A stretch of 64,000 nucleotides of DNA from assembly GCF_001955535.1 (NCBI RefSeq), contig NZ_MPVN01000003.1, forward strand, positions 62,001 through 126,000, in the 5' to 3' direction. The position numbers and the translations under genes are program-made. The DNA comes from Paenibacillus sp. FSL H7-0326 (GTDB taxonomy: Bacteria > Bacillota > Bacilli > Paenibacillales > Paenibacillaceae). Below the pieces are notes generated by a model. That model saw nothing but the letters and a program-made list of their open reading frames with translations. It did no database searches and was not told the origin of the DNA. Shown piece by piece: positions 54,461-62,780 of this stretch. Within the stretch, counting starts at the first letter, position 1. Each line of letters starts with the position of its first letter.

Positions 54461-55564
54461 GTGCGAATACAGAATATTGAGGTCATGCGCAAATATACGC
54501 CATTAATCAAGCCTTTTAAAACCGCATTACGAACTGTTACGCAAAGTGAATCCATATTGGTTCGAATGACAGCCAGTGATGGACGAATTGGATGGGGTGA
54601 AGCACCGGCTACCGTTGTAATAACAGGAGACAGTCTTGACAGTATTGAGTCAGCTGTACTTCATACCCTGGGGCCTGCTATTCAGGGCAGAAGCCTGCTT
54701 GCTTACGAGCAGCTATTACAGACAATACATACGGTCATGGTCGGCTCGAGCAGCGCCAAAGCGGCAGTGGATATGGCGATTTACGATTTGCTCGCACAGT
54801 ACAGCGGTATGCCTCTATATCAATTCCTTGGTGGATATCGGGACCGGATTGAGACGGATTTTACAGTAAGTGTGGGAACGATGGCAGAAATGGCAGATGA
54901 TGCGGAGCGCTGTGTAGCTGAGGGCTTCAATGTGCTGAAGATTAAAGTGGGGAAAGATCCGATCGAAGAGGACATTGCCAGAATTCAAGAAATTCGCAGC
55001 CGTGTCGGTAACGAGATAGGGATCAGGCTGGATGCCAATCAAGGCTGGCAGGTAAAGGAAGCGATTCGTTGTATCCGCAAGCTGGAGGATCTGAACCTGA
55101 ATATTGAACTGGTGGAACAGCCCGTGAGAGCGGGTGATCTGACAGGGCTCAAGACCGTAACAGACGCTGTGGATACGCTCATTATGGCTGACGAAAGTGT
55201 ATTCACTCCAAGTCAGGCGCTTGAAGTGCTTCAACATCGAGCTGCCGATTTGATCAACATTAAGCTGATGAAAGCCGGGGGGATCTACAAGGCTCAAATG
55301 ATTAATCAGCTTGCCGAAGAATACGGTGTAGAGTGTATGGTGGGAAGCATGATTGAATCCAAAGTAGCGGTAACCGCGGCCGCCCATTTTGCAGCCAGCA
55401 AGAAAAACATAACAAGATTTGATTTTGACGCGCCGCTAATGATGGATGGCAGAGATATAAACGGCGGTGTTGTTTATGACGGCAGGATTATCCGATTTAC
55501 GGATGCAGCTGGACTCGGAATTCATGATGTACGCATTCAAGAAGGAATGGGGGTAACCGGATGA
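54461..55564 (+). CDS. ykfB: L-Ala-D/L-Glu epimerase, enolase superfamily
   Basis: A 367-residue muconate-lactonizing-type enolase. Catalytic features are the KxK motif in NVLKIKVGKD, metal ligands Asp in RLDANQGW, Glu in VEQPV and Asp in MADESVF, and the second-face lysine in NIKLMKAGG. It converts L-Ala-D-Glu released from murein into L-Ala-L-Glu. The GTG at 54461 follows AAGGAGGT by nine bases; reading further upstream gives a frame with no ribosome site. Confidence 0.92.
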   Translation: MRIQNIEVMRKYTPLIKPFKTALRTVTQSESILVRMTASDGRIGWGEAPATVVITGDSLDSIESAVLHTLGPAIQGRSLLAYEQLLQTIHTVMVGSSSAKAAVDMAIYDLLAQYSGMPLYQFLGGYRDRIETDFTVSVGTMAEMADDAERCVAEGFNVLKIKVGKDPIEEDIARIQEIRSRVGNEIGIRLDANQGWQVKEAIRCIRKLEDLNLNIELVEQPVRAGDLTGLKTVTDAVDTLIMADESVFTPSQALEVLQHRAADLINIKLMKAGGIYKAQMINQLAEEYGVECMVGSMIESKVAVTAAAHFAASKKNITRFDFDAPLMMDGRDINGGVVYDGRIIRFTDAAGLGIHDVRIQEGMGVTG

Positions 55565-56703
55565 AACCTTTTGAATACAGGCCCGGACTGAAAAACATGA
55601 CAGTGAGTGTTCCGGTTGCTGCGGTATGGACCACACCGGAGTCCCCGCGGGCAATGGATGTGAGCGTGCTGCACAATCCAATGGATATGAGAGGCTGGAT
55701 TGGCAGTCTGACTACGGGTGAACGGCTGGATTTGTGCATATCCAATCGCATCCAAACCCAGGTTCTATATGCCGAGGAGGTAGTAGTCTTAGAGGTGAGA
55801 GATGGATGGGCGAACATCCGCATACCTAACCAAGCGACAAAGAAGGATCCGCTCGGATATCCGGGCTGGGTTCCTTATATTCAGCTCACGGAATGGAGCC
55901 GTGACGTTGCACATGACAGCGGAGTACGATTAAATGCACAGGTGCAAATCAATTCATATGAGCAGAAGAGCGCTCAGGAGCACATTAAAGTTCAAGAGCA
56001 CATGAATGCTCAAGTGCAGAATACCAATCAAGAGCAAATGAATACTCCTCTGGGGAATAACGTCCAAGAGCAAATGAATACTGTGGTTAATACTCGTATG
56101 CATGCTCAAGTTCAAAATAAGCGGGTTCAAGTTCGTGCTAAATTTGCCAGGATGGCGTTATTATCAGAAAAGGCAGGAGTATCTTACTTGGAACTCAGCT
56201 ATTTAACAAGGCTTCCATTAATGGAAGTGAGAGATACAGAGGTTTATGTTCATTCTCCTCATGGAGTAGGTGTACTCAACAAAACGGATGTTACTATCTT
56301 AGAACACTGTATTGGAACAGGCTTAGACATAGGGAGCCGCATTGCGGCAGAAGCAAGTCGATTTCTGGACCTGGCGTATTTGTGGGGGGGGCTGTCCTCA
56401 TATGGCTATGATTGTTCGGGTTTTGCATATAGTATGTATGCGTCTCAAGGAATTACCATTCCGCGGGATGCTTCAGATCAGGCTCTAGCAGGAACAGAAG
56501 CAGCGAGTAATCAGCTGCGTCCGGGAGACCTGCTTTTTTTTGCATATGAAGAAGGAAAAGGCCGCATTCATCACGTAGGTATATATATAGGAGACGGGAA
56601 AATGATTCATTCTCCGGATTCGAAGAGCTGTATTGAGGTGGTGGAATTAACAAGTTACAAATTGATTAAAGAGCATTGCGCATCCAGAAGATACTATGAC
56701 TAG
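55561..56703 (+). CDS. ykfC: Gamma-D-glutamyl-L-diamino acid endopeptidase, NlpC/P60
   Basis: A 380-residue endopeptidase with two N-terminal SH3b domains and a C-terminal NlpC/P60 domain. The catalytic Cys285 is in YDCSGFAYSMY and the His in GRIHHVGIYIGDG. Between the two SH3b domains, residues about 125-190, lies a Gln/Asn-rich stretch of roughly 6-residue repeats (QEHIKV, QEHMNA, QEQMNT twice) with an underlying 36-bp period in the DNA (starts at 55993, 56029 and 56065). B. subtilis YkfC (about 300 residues) has no such insert. It overlaps ykfB by four bases. Confidence 0.9.
   Translation: MKPFEYRPGLKNMTVSVPVAAVWTTPESPRAMDVSVLHNPMDMRGWIGSLTTGERLDLCISNRIQTQVLYAEEVVVLEVRDGWANIRIPNQATKKDPLGYPGWVPYIQLTEWSRDVAHDSGVRLNAQVQINSYEQKSAQEHIKVQEHMNAQVQNTNQEQMNTPLGNNVQEQMNTVVNTRMHAQVQNKRVQVRAKFARMALLSEKAGVSYLELSYLTRLPLMEVRDTEVYVHSPHGVGVLNKTDVTILEHCIGTGLDIGSRIAAEASRFLDLAYLWGGLSSYGYDCSGFAYSMYASQGITIPRDASDQALAGTEAASNQLRPGDLLFFAYEEGKGRIHHVGIYIGDGKMIHSPDSKSCIEVVELTSYKLIKEHCASRRYYD
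55975..56095 (+). repeat. In-frame 18/36-bp tandem repeat within ykfC
   Basis: Copies of CAAGAGCAMATGAATRCT begin at 55993, 56029 and 56065, exactly 36 bp apart, with a degenerate half-unit at 55975. The reading frame is kept throughout, so each unit adds 12 residues. It encodes a probably disordered Gln/Asn linker. Confidence 0.8.
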
Positions 56704-56769
56704 CCGGTATTTCAACCATGTGATTCTATAGTACTTTATGATTTATACAACATTTTATCATCTAACCAT

Positions 56770-56799
56770 TTTACAACTATAGAAATGGGGACTTACAAT
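56770..56799 (+). promoter_or_regulatory. Candidate sigma-A promoter of the DUF1835 genes
   Basis: TTTACA (56770-56775), an 18-bp spacer and TACAAT (56794-56799). The transcription start would be near 56806, about 25 nt before the ATG at 56831. Confidence 0.5.
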
Positions 56800-56830
56800 T
56801 AGGGTTAATTATAATAATGAAATTAACGAG

Positions 56831-57871
56831 ATGGATCACTATAGATTAAAGCAATTTGTAGATTGGGTGCTGCAACAAAGCGATTGTTCAATCGGAGATT
56901 CAGGCTCGGAGAGCGAAGAACTGGGCCGTAGAATTAAGGAAATGTGGCGTGGATCTTTACAAGAATCTCGAATCGAGAAATTAACTCAAGAAGATACTCC
57001 TAGAATCTATATAACTTCTAATTTATCCACTGCAGGTAAGCTAAAGGTCTCCTTGTCGAAGGCAGGGCAACGGCAGGAATCCATAGTATACAGCTTGGAA
57101 GATTTCTATGCGGTTGGACCGTTGCGCCATATTGACCAGCAGCAATATGAAACAGAACGTTACATGTGGATGATGAATCATATGGGCTATGATCATTATT
57201 ATAGTAACGGACTACATCATATTGCAGCAATGAAGCCGATTCTAGAGAATATTCCGGATCATAAATTGATTACGATATGGGCAGGAAGCAATGCACATGA
57301 CTATACATTTTCACGTTTAGTTTTGCATTTGCTTCGTGGAGTCAAGGCAGAAATCCGGATCTTAAATCCTGAAGAAGAGTATAAGCGTCTACTTGCGCTA
57401 AATCTTTTACCCGTTGTTGATAAAGAATTGGACCACACGGTCTTACATCAGCTCCAAACGGAAGATGTCTCTCAGCTCATACAGAGAATTCAGGGGAATT
57501 TGTTATCAGAAGAGGATAGAGCACGATATGCCAGTGAATGGCGGGATATTTCAGGCCGCAGTGAAATGCTGCGCGTATTAATAGAAGGTAAACTGCTGTT
57601 TTTGGCGGAAGATGCCTACGATTCTGTAATCATGGAAGTCATTCACGAACAATGTAACCTTCTTCATAGGGTGGAGGATAAATATATTCATAACGAGGAA
57701 TATGTGTCAGCAGGACTATTGATTGATCCTATACTTGAGCGTTATCCTGAATTAATGAGTGCCCATCTGATATCATATCGTTTTCGATCATTAATAGCGA
57801 ATAAGAAGCTTGAATTTGTTGGTGTTCCTAATGAGACTCACCAGTATTATCTGAAGCCTGCGAAGGTATAA
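56831..57871 (+). CDS. DUF1835 domain protein (paralogue 1)
   Basis: A 346-residue protein with a DUF1835 N-terminal domain and DUF3658-like C-terminal region. The conserved core is DFYAVGPLRHID and LITIWAGSNAHDYTF, with the motif IW-x-G-x-x-AHD shared with the next gene. The C terminus KKLEFVGVPNETHQYYLKPA is matched there too. The function of these families is not known. It lacks a signal peptide and a clear ribosome site (leader only about 25 nt), so the exact start is less sure. Confidence 0.75.
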   Translation: MDHYRLKQFVDWVLQQSDCSIGDSGSESEELGRRIKEMWRGSLQESRIEKLTQEDTPRIYITSNLSTAGKLKVSLSKAGQRQESIVYSLEDFYAVGPLRHIDQQQYETERYMWMMNHMGYDHYYSNGLHHIAAMKPILENIPDHKLITIWAGSNAHDYTFSRLVLHLLRGVKAEIRILNPEEEYKRLLALNLLPVVDKELDHTVLHQLQTEDVSQLIQRIQGNLLSEEDRARYASEWRDISGRSEMLRVLIEGKLLFLAEDAYDSVIMEVIHEQCNLLHRVEDKYIHNEEYVSAGLLIDPILERYPELMSAHLISYRFRSLIANKKLEFVGVPNETHQYYLKPAKV

Positions 57872-57929
57872 CATTCGTCGTACCGGGAATGGCTGAATTA
57901 CATCCCTATTTTAGAAAGAGGTGGCATAC

Positions 57930-58802
57930 ATGACGGAGCAGCATGTTCATTTAATGTTTGGGATGTCAGAGCAGGGAGTCATGAAAGCTGCATTACATAA
58001 AGCGGAAATTCGTCATTCACACAAATTACTCTCGTTTAATGACTGGTTTGCATATGGACCACTGTCTGGCATCGATCTTACGGATGGAGAGAGCAGTCGT
58101 ATATCGTGGATGTCCCAGCGATTGTCCAATTATGACAAACTGTATACGTACAATCCCGAGCATCAGATAGGAACGGTCATCAGAGCAATCAAGGCGATTC
58201 CGGAAGGCAGCAGAATTACGATCTGGCATGGAGATCATGCACATGATCAGATCGGTTTGCGGTTTGCGGTTTATTTGCTACAAGATCGGGAAGTACAGAT
58301 CGTATTAAACAATGCTGCTGAGGAATTCCAAACGCTATTTTTAAGTGAAGTTAGTGACAAAGAGGCTCAGAATAAGATGCCTGTTCTATTACCCGTTAAT
58401 CTAGCCCAGCTTAAAAAGGAACATTTTATTCCAATGCTGGGTCGGTTGGAACAGAAGGCTTCACTAAGTGATGAACAAAGAATCCAGCTTACCAACGAAT
58501 GGCAAGATCTCTCTCTAAAGGATCTACCGCTCCGACTATGGGAGAACAATCAGTTTAAATGCAGCGATGAGAACGCACTGGATGATATCATTGATGAGGT
58601 TGTGACAGAGCTGGGTTTACAATTTGATGATCACTACGTTCCTGCTTCCAGGGTTGTGGCTGAGGTGCTTGTTAAGCTTCATCGCTATTATTTGCGCAAA
58701 GACTTCTTGGAATTTAGACTGCGATCACTGATTGAAACCAAGAAGCTGCAGTTCAAGGGAGCACCCGGACAGCTGCATCGTTATAGTGTAAAGACAGGCT
58801 AG
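57930..58802 (+). CDS. DUF1835 domain protein (paralogue 2)
   Basis: A 290-residue paralogue of the preceding protein that lacks its N-terminal 55 residues. Shared segments include DWFAYGPLSGID, RITIWHGDHAHD and KKLQFKGAPGQLHRYSVK. AAAGAGGTGG lies just before the ATG at 57930. The pair is separated by 58 bp and probably cotranscribed. Two divergent copies side by side suggest separate roles or a heterodimer, which is inference only. Confidence 0.78.
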   Translation: MTEQHVHLMFGMSEQGVMKAALHKAEIRHSHKLLSFNDWFAYGPLSGIDLTDGESSRISWMSQRLSNYDKLYTYNPEHQIGTVIRAIKAIPEGSRITIWHGDHAHDQIGLRFAVYLLQDREVQIVLNNAAEEFQTLFLSEVSDKEAQNKMPVLLPVNLAQLKKEHFIPMLGRLEQKASLSDEQRIQLTNEWQDLSLKDLPLRLWENNQFKCSDENALDDIIDEVVTELGLQFDDHYVPASRVVAEVLVKLHRYYLRKDFLEFRLRSLIETKKLQFKGAPGQLHRYSVKTG

Positions 58803-58916
58803 ATTCAGGTTCTTCAAGTTCTATAAAACAGGCAGTTATAATGCGCTATGTCTTTCGCATAAGCTAGTACAAATAAGCCTTGGCTTGCGAACTGGCTATA
58901 ATGAGAGGTGTAGAAG

Positions 58917-59195
58917 ATGGAATGTAGAACCGGTTGTGGGGCATGCTGTATCGTGGTGTCCATATCATCTCCGATTCCAGGGATGCCTGAAGGTAAACCC
59001 GCCGGCGTAAGATGCGTTCAGCTGACAGAGGACAACAAATGCAGGCTGTTTGGCCTTCCCGAAAGACCCAAAGTATGCAGCAGACTAAAGGCTGAACCGA
59101 CGATGTGCGGTGATACGAATGATGAGGCCTTCAGCACGCTGACGGAATGGGAGAGATGGACTGCACCAGCTCCCAAAATGACAAGAACAAGCTGA
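58917..59195 (+). CDS. YkgJ-family cysteine cluster protein
   Basis: A 92-residue protein with eight cysteines at residues 3, 7, 10, 11, 33, 42, 54 and 64, the pattern C-x3-C-x2-CC...C...C...C of the YkgJ family, which is thought to bind zinc or an iron-sulfur cluster. GAGAGG precedes the ATG. The role is not established. It has its own terminator and is probably monocistronic. Confidence 0.82.
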   Translation: MECRTGCGACCIVVSISSPIPGMPEGKPAGVRCVQLTEDNKCRLFGLPERPKVCSRLKAEPTMCGDTNDEAFSTLTEWERWTAPAPKMTRTS

Positions 59196-59238
59196 TATAA
59201 GAGGCGGAGAACGATCCATAACACACGTGATTACGTTG

Positions 59239-59279
59239 CAACCGTCCTTGGTTATTACCGAGGACGGTTGCTTTTTTGT
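59239..59279 (+). terminator. Intrinsic terminator after the YkgJ-type gene
   Basis: CAACCGTCCTTGG and CCGAGGACGGTTG form a 13-bp stem with one G-T pair, followed by a TTTTTT tract. It closes the short cysteine-cluster gene. Confidence 0.88.
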
Positions 59280-59341
59280 ACGTCCAGAGGGGAACACTGG
59301 ACCCTAACAAACACTCCGAGTGGAATTTTTGGATGACGAAC

Positions 59342-59430
59342 GACTTTCGCGGAGCGACCGGAGAGAGACAGCCAAAAATGGAACGTTTGACTTTCGTGGA
59401 GCGACCGGAGAGAGACAGCCAAAAATGGAA
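59342..59430. repeat. Two 42-bp direct repeats, dispersed-element type
   Basis: Copies at 59342-59383 and 59389-59430 differ at a single base and are 47 bp apart. Each contains GGAGCGACCGGAGAGAGACA. They lie in the 484-bp gene-free stretch 59196-59679, between the terminator at 59239 and the GntR promoter. The short open frame across them has no ribosome site and is repeat-derived, so I do not call a gene. Confidence 0.8.
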
Positions 59431-59529
59431 AGAGCCTGGTAAGGCTGAGCAGCTTCCTGCCTCATTTCTGATTAGCTGATAAGTGAATCGATCTCTCAAC
59501 GAATATGACATGAGAAAAAGGCTGGATAA

Positions 59530-59565
59530 AGAGGACTGGACTCTTTTTCAGTCTTTTTTGTATTT
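59530..59565 (+). terminator. Possible weak terminator before the GntR promoter
   Basis: AAAGAG-GACTGGA-CTCTTT near 59528-59550 is followed by TTCAGTC and a T-rich run. It has no gene immediately upstream and may be a remnant or belong to the repeat element. Confidence 0.3.
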
Positions 59566-59594
59566 AGGCAAATCAGGTGTCAATTCAACTTGAC

Positions 59595-59642
59595 TTGTCA
59601 TAAATATGTGATATGGTTATATACATGACTATATAACCATAT
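59595..59642 (+). promoter_or_regulatory. Promoter and perfect 13-bp-arm GntR operator
   Basis: The promoter is TTGTCA (59595-59600), 17 bp, TATATA (59618-59623). The -10 lies inside a perfect inverted repeat: ATATGGTTATATA (59611-59623) and TATATAACCATAT (59630-59642) with a six-base centre CATGAC. It is 38 bp upstream of the GntR gene. Occupation by the GntR protein would block the promoter directly. Confidence 0.78.
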
Positions 59643-59679
59643 ATCGAACGACGGATGGTGAACAGGTGGTGAGCGTAAA

Positions 59680-60060
59680 TTGAGTAGAGGATTAACGGAT
59701 AACAAACCTATTTTTCAGCAAATCAAGGAAAAGATCGAAGACCAGATCGTGAACGGTGAGATTAAAGAACACGAACAAATTCCATCAACCAATCAACTCG
59801 TGCAGTTCTATAAGATTAACCATCTTACCGTTTCGAAAGGGATCAATCTTATGGTCGATGAAGAGATTATTTATAAAAAGAGAGGTGTAGGCATGTTTGT
59901 CGCGGAAGGGGCAAGAGAGAAGCTGCTTGAAGGGCGTAAAGGTGCTTTTGCGGATCAATACATCCTGCCGATGCTGCAGGAAGCAGAGAAGCTCGGAATG
60001 ACAGATCAGGAGCTCATTAAGTTAATTGAACAACGAAGAGCAAGGGGGACGAATTCATGA
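59680..60060 (+). CDS. GntR-family regulator, YtrA subfamily
   Basis: A 126-residue regulator with an N-terminal winged helix-turn-helix (EHEQIPSTNQLVQFYKINHLTVSKGINLMVDEE, about residues 28-60) and the short C-terminal tail typical of the YtrA subfamily, which control ABC transporter operons. Starts at TTG after AGGTGG. The stop overlaps the next ATG by four bases. It probably represses its own operon at the palindrome 59611-59642. Such operons often respond to cell-envelope antibiotics. Confidence 0.88.
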   Translation: MSRGLTDNKPIFQQIKEKIEDQIVNGEIKEHEQIPSTNQLVQFYKINHLTVSKGINLMVDEEIIYKKRGVGMFVAEGAREKLLEGRKGAFADQYILPMLQEAEKLGMTDQELIKLIEQRRARGTNS

Positions 60061-60926
60061 TCATTGAGATGAATCAGCTCGGTCTGAAATATGGGAAGCA
60101 TGTAGCGCTCGATAATTTATCCCTAAGTTTGGACAGTGGCAAAATATATGGGCTGCTGGGGAGAAACGGTGCGGGTAAGACCACCTTATTAACCATACTC
60201 GCATCGTTTAGACGCCAGACACAAGGTACTCTTCGTATTGATGGAGAGAACGCTTATGAAAATGCCAAAATTATGCGTCATGTGGCTTTTGTGTACGAGA
60301 TGGATTACTCGGCTGAGACGGAAAAAGTAAAAGGAATGCTGGAATCGGCTGAACGCTACAGACCCTACTTCGATATGGATTATGCCTTGTATTTAGCGAA
60401 ACGCTTTAAGCTTCCACTGAATAAGGCGATGAGCAGTCTATCCAAGGGGATGCAGTCTGCCGTTAACGTAACGATTGGACTTGCGGCTCGAGCTCCCGTT
60501 ACTTTATTTGATGAAGCTTATCTAGGAATGGACGCACCGACTAGAGAGCTGTTCTATAAGGAGCTGCTGGAGGATCATGCGAACCATCCTCGGACGATTA
60601 TCATGTCTACACATCTGGTATCTGAAATGGATTATTTGTTCGAAGAAGTCATAATCATCAACAAAGGACAGCTTGTACTCAAAGAGACTTCAGATGAGAT
60701 CTTGTCTCGAGGAGCTACTGTCACAGGAGCAGCTTCCACCGTCGATGCATTTACGAAGGGGATGAAAGTGCTGAATGTACAGCAGTTAGGCGGTACGAAA
60801 TCAGCAGTCATCTATGGGGAGTTATCACAGGAGCAGCGCCTAACTGCTCAGCAATTGGGGCTTGAATTAGGGAATGTCCCGCTGCAGGATTTATTCATTC
60901 AATTAACGGAGGAGGAAGAATCATGA
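60057..60926 (+). CDS. ABC transporter ATPase, YtrB-like
   Basis: A 289-residue ATPase with Walker A GRNGAGKTT (about 34-42), signature SLSKGMQSA (LSKGMQ in place of LSGGQ) and Walker B APVTLFDEAYLGMD. The H-loop is STHLVSEMD. The substitution in the signature is common in the YtrB/BcrA-like exporter group. It overlaps the next gene by four bases. Confidence 0.88.
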   Translation: MIIEMNQLGLKYGKHVALDNLSLSLDSGKIYGLLGRNGAGKTTLLTILASFRRQTQGTLRIDGENAYENAKIMRHVAFVYEMDYSAETEKVKGMLESAERYRPYFDMDYALYLAKRFKLPLNKAMSSLSKGMQSAVNVTIGLAARAPVTLFDEAYLGMDAPTRELFYKELLEDHANHPRTIIMSTHLVSEMDYLFEEVIIINKGQLVLKETSDEILSRGATVTGAASTVDAFTKGMKVLNVQQLGGTKSAVIYGELSQEQRLTAQQLGLELGNVPLQDLFIQLTEEEES

Positions 60927-61675
60927 TGGAAATGAAACCTTTTGAGAACAGCAAGAAGATCGCGTTCGATCTGTTTTATGTCCAGCTGGTTTGGACCCTG
61001 TGGTTTGTTTCATTTTTGTTTCTGTTTCAGTTTTTGATACTTCTGCTTCCGGATTTCATCAAGCTGAACGTTTCTGAAATGGAATCACCAGCCTCCATGT
61101 ATTTTATGAATTTTGGACTTACTGCATCTAAGACCTACATGCTCGTAATCGGAATTATATCCTCTTATGCTTTCCTGAAGCACTATATTCATCAAGGGGT
61201 AACTAGGAAGGATTATTTTGTAGGTTCTACAATAGCTGTCATTCTTCTATCCATCCTTCTCCCGATCCTCATGTGGATTCTTTCAGGTGTTCAGTACTTG
61301 ATATTGGGATGGGCTGGAATACCCCGTCAAGAATCCGTTGTTATTGGATATGAGATGTTTAGCTTGATGCCGTTTATAATATTTACATTGCAGTTTCTAG
61401 TTTATTATTTAGCAGGATGGATGGTCTCTATGAGCTTCTATCGCTTTGGCTTCTTCGGCGGGTTGCTATCGATACCCGTAGGACTCGCTGGTCTAATCCT
61501 CCTTGATATGGTGTGGGGCGGCGGTGATGCAGTGGAGCTGCTGTCTGACTGGCTTCCAATCTATCCTATAGAGCCCACGACGACAACGGCGATGCTTACT
61601 TCATTGGTCCTTGCTGCTGTGTTTATCCTCCTCCACCGATTGATATCCCGAAACATCGTTATCAAAATAAAGTAG
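60923..61675 (+). CDS. ABC transporter membrane subunit
   Basis: A 250-residue hydrophobic protein with about six membrane segments, the first at residues 15-45. It has no recognisable substrate domain. It overlaps the ATPase gene and is the last gene before a strong terminator. Together with the ATPase it forms an exporter of YtrBC type. Substrate unknown. Confidence 0.82.
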   Translation: MMEMKPFENSKKIAFDLFYVQLVWTLWFVSFLFLFQFLILLLPDFIKLNVSEMESPASMYFMNFGLTASKTYMLVIGIISSYAFLKHYIHQGVTRKDYFVGSTIAVILLSILLPILMWILSGVQYLILGWAGIPRQESVVIGYEMFSLMPFIIFTLQFLVYYLAGWMVSMSFYRFGFFGGLLSIPVGLAGLILLDMVWGGGDAVELLSDWLPIYPIEPTTTTAMLTSLVLAAVFILLHRLISRNIVIKIK

Positions 61676-61712
61676 CGCGTGTAACAAGAATGCTTTTACC
61701 ATCATACGACGA

Positions 61713-61761
61713 AAAGAACGCTGGTTCTCTCACTCGAAGTGAGAATAAACCAGCGTTCTTT
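61713..61761. terminator. Terminator between the ABC operon and spo0M
   Basis: AAAGAACGCTGGTT and AACCAGCGTTCTTT form a 14-bp perfect stem with a 21-base loop that can itself pair (TCTCACTCGAAGTGAGA). It lies between convergent genes. T tracts are short. Confidence 0.75.
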
Positions 61762-61768
61762 GTATAAG

Positions 61769-62545
61769 TTATCTGGATTGATCATGAATAACACGCTCAA
61801 TCTGACGAGCAATATGCTCTGTGCCTTGGGCAATGTCCGACCGGTCGAAGTATAGTCTGACATGACGCTCATCCAAATCGAAAGCCTGTTCGAAAAATCC
61901 TCCAAGTCCGCGTGCTCTGCGGTCAACCTCTACTAGCACATGTACGCCGTCATGATCCAGATTCATCATGAGCTCAAGCTCTTTAACGCGTCCAGAGAAG
62001 GAACTGCTCGGGTAATATTCAAACTCTTGTACAAAAGGAACACCGCGGCCTAGTTTAGACGCATGCTCACAGGATGAAGTTTTGTATCGGAATCCGAGAT
62101 ATTCTACGGCTTCAAAAATAGCAGACATATAATGATGTGGCTCGACTTGAATTGAATCATGGTCTTTGGGATCAATAGCCATCTCAATATCAAGACCTGT
62201 ACTCAGCCAAACCGGCTGACGATTATATGTTACCGGTGTTTCAAGCGGCAGTGGGAAGGAGAATGGAATCTCCAGCTGCTCGTTACTCTCAATCCGAAGG
62301 TTCTTCGATACGTTGAATTTGGCAAGTGTATAGTTATATTCTACTTTCCGATCATCCTGTTCACGAATGTAGCGTGTCATCAGCTGAATATATATTTTCT
62401 CGATTTCTTGTTCAACACTGCCACCTTTTATGCGAACCACACCTTTCACCGTTTCACCGGGTACATAAGATGTTTTTTCTAATAGCGTGTCAATTTCTGC
62501 AGCCCCAATTCCGACTTTGGCCAGCATTTTATTAAAGAACGACAT
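61769..62545 (-). CDS. spo0M: Sporulation-control protein Spo0M
   Basis: A 258-residue arrestin-fold protein matching B. subtilis Spo0M in length and sequence: MSFFNKMLAKVGIGAAEIDTLL at the N terminus, YVPGETVKGVVRIKGG, and EQLEIPFSFPLPLETPVTY. The protein affects sporulation and cell division; its mechanism is not fully known. AAGGAGGCTG precedes the ATG. Its presence supports an endospore former. Confidence 0.93.
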   Translation of the reverse strand: MSFFNKMLAKVGIGAAEIDTLLEKTSYVPGETVKGVVRIKGGSVEQEIEKIYIQLMTRYIREQDDRKVEYNYTLAKFNVSKNLRIESNEQLEIPFSFPLPLETPVTYNRQPVWLSTGLDIEMAIDPKDHDSIQVEPHHYMSAIFEAVEYLGFRYKTSSCEHASKLGRGVPFVQEFEYYPSSSFSGRVKELELMMNLDHDGVHVLVEVDRRARGLGGFFEQAFDLDERHVRLYFDRSDIAQGTEHIARQIERVIHDQSR

Positions 62546-62780
62546 AGAATAAGCAGCCTCCTTATAAATTCATACATTACTCTTCCATATACGCAGCATA
62601 AGTCAGACTAGTTTCGTTGAGATGGAATAAATTTATAATGAATCATTTTATTTTCGCTTTTTTTTAAGCTATACTGCTATAAGAGCCTGTTAACGAATAA
62701 GGAGTATCGTGAAGGCTAGGAGAAGTCATACCTGTGATCTGCAAATGCTCACGGATGGCAGGAGTAACGGAGGAATTGTT

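Noticed and set aside
59356..59366. GACCGGAGA in the 42-bp repeats resembling the leader core
   Set aside because: Only the last eight bases match and there is no terminator, so it is taken as chance.
59342..59430. The 42-bp repeats as a CRISPR array
   Set aside because: Only two copies, with a five-base spacer and no neighbouring cas genes.
59276..59479. A 67-residue open frame over the 42-bp repeats
   Set aside because: Its sequence repeats itself in two frames of the same DNA unit, has no ribosome site, and is best explained as a by-product of the repeat.
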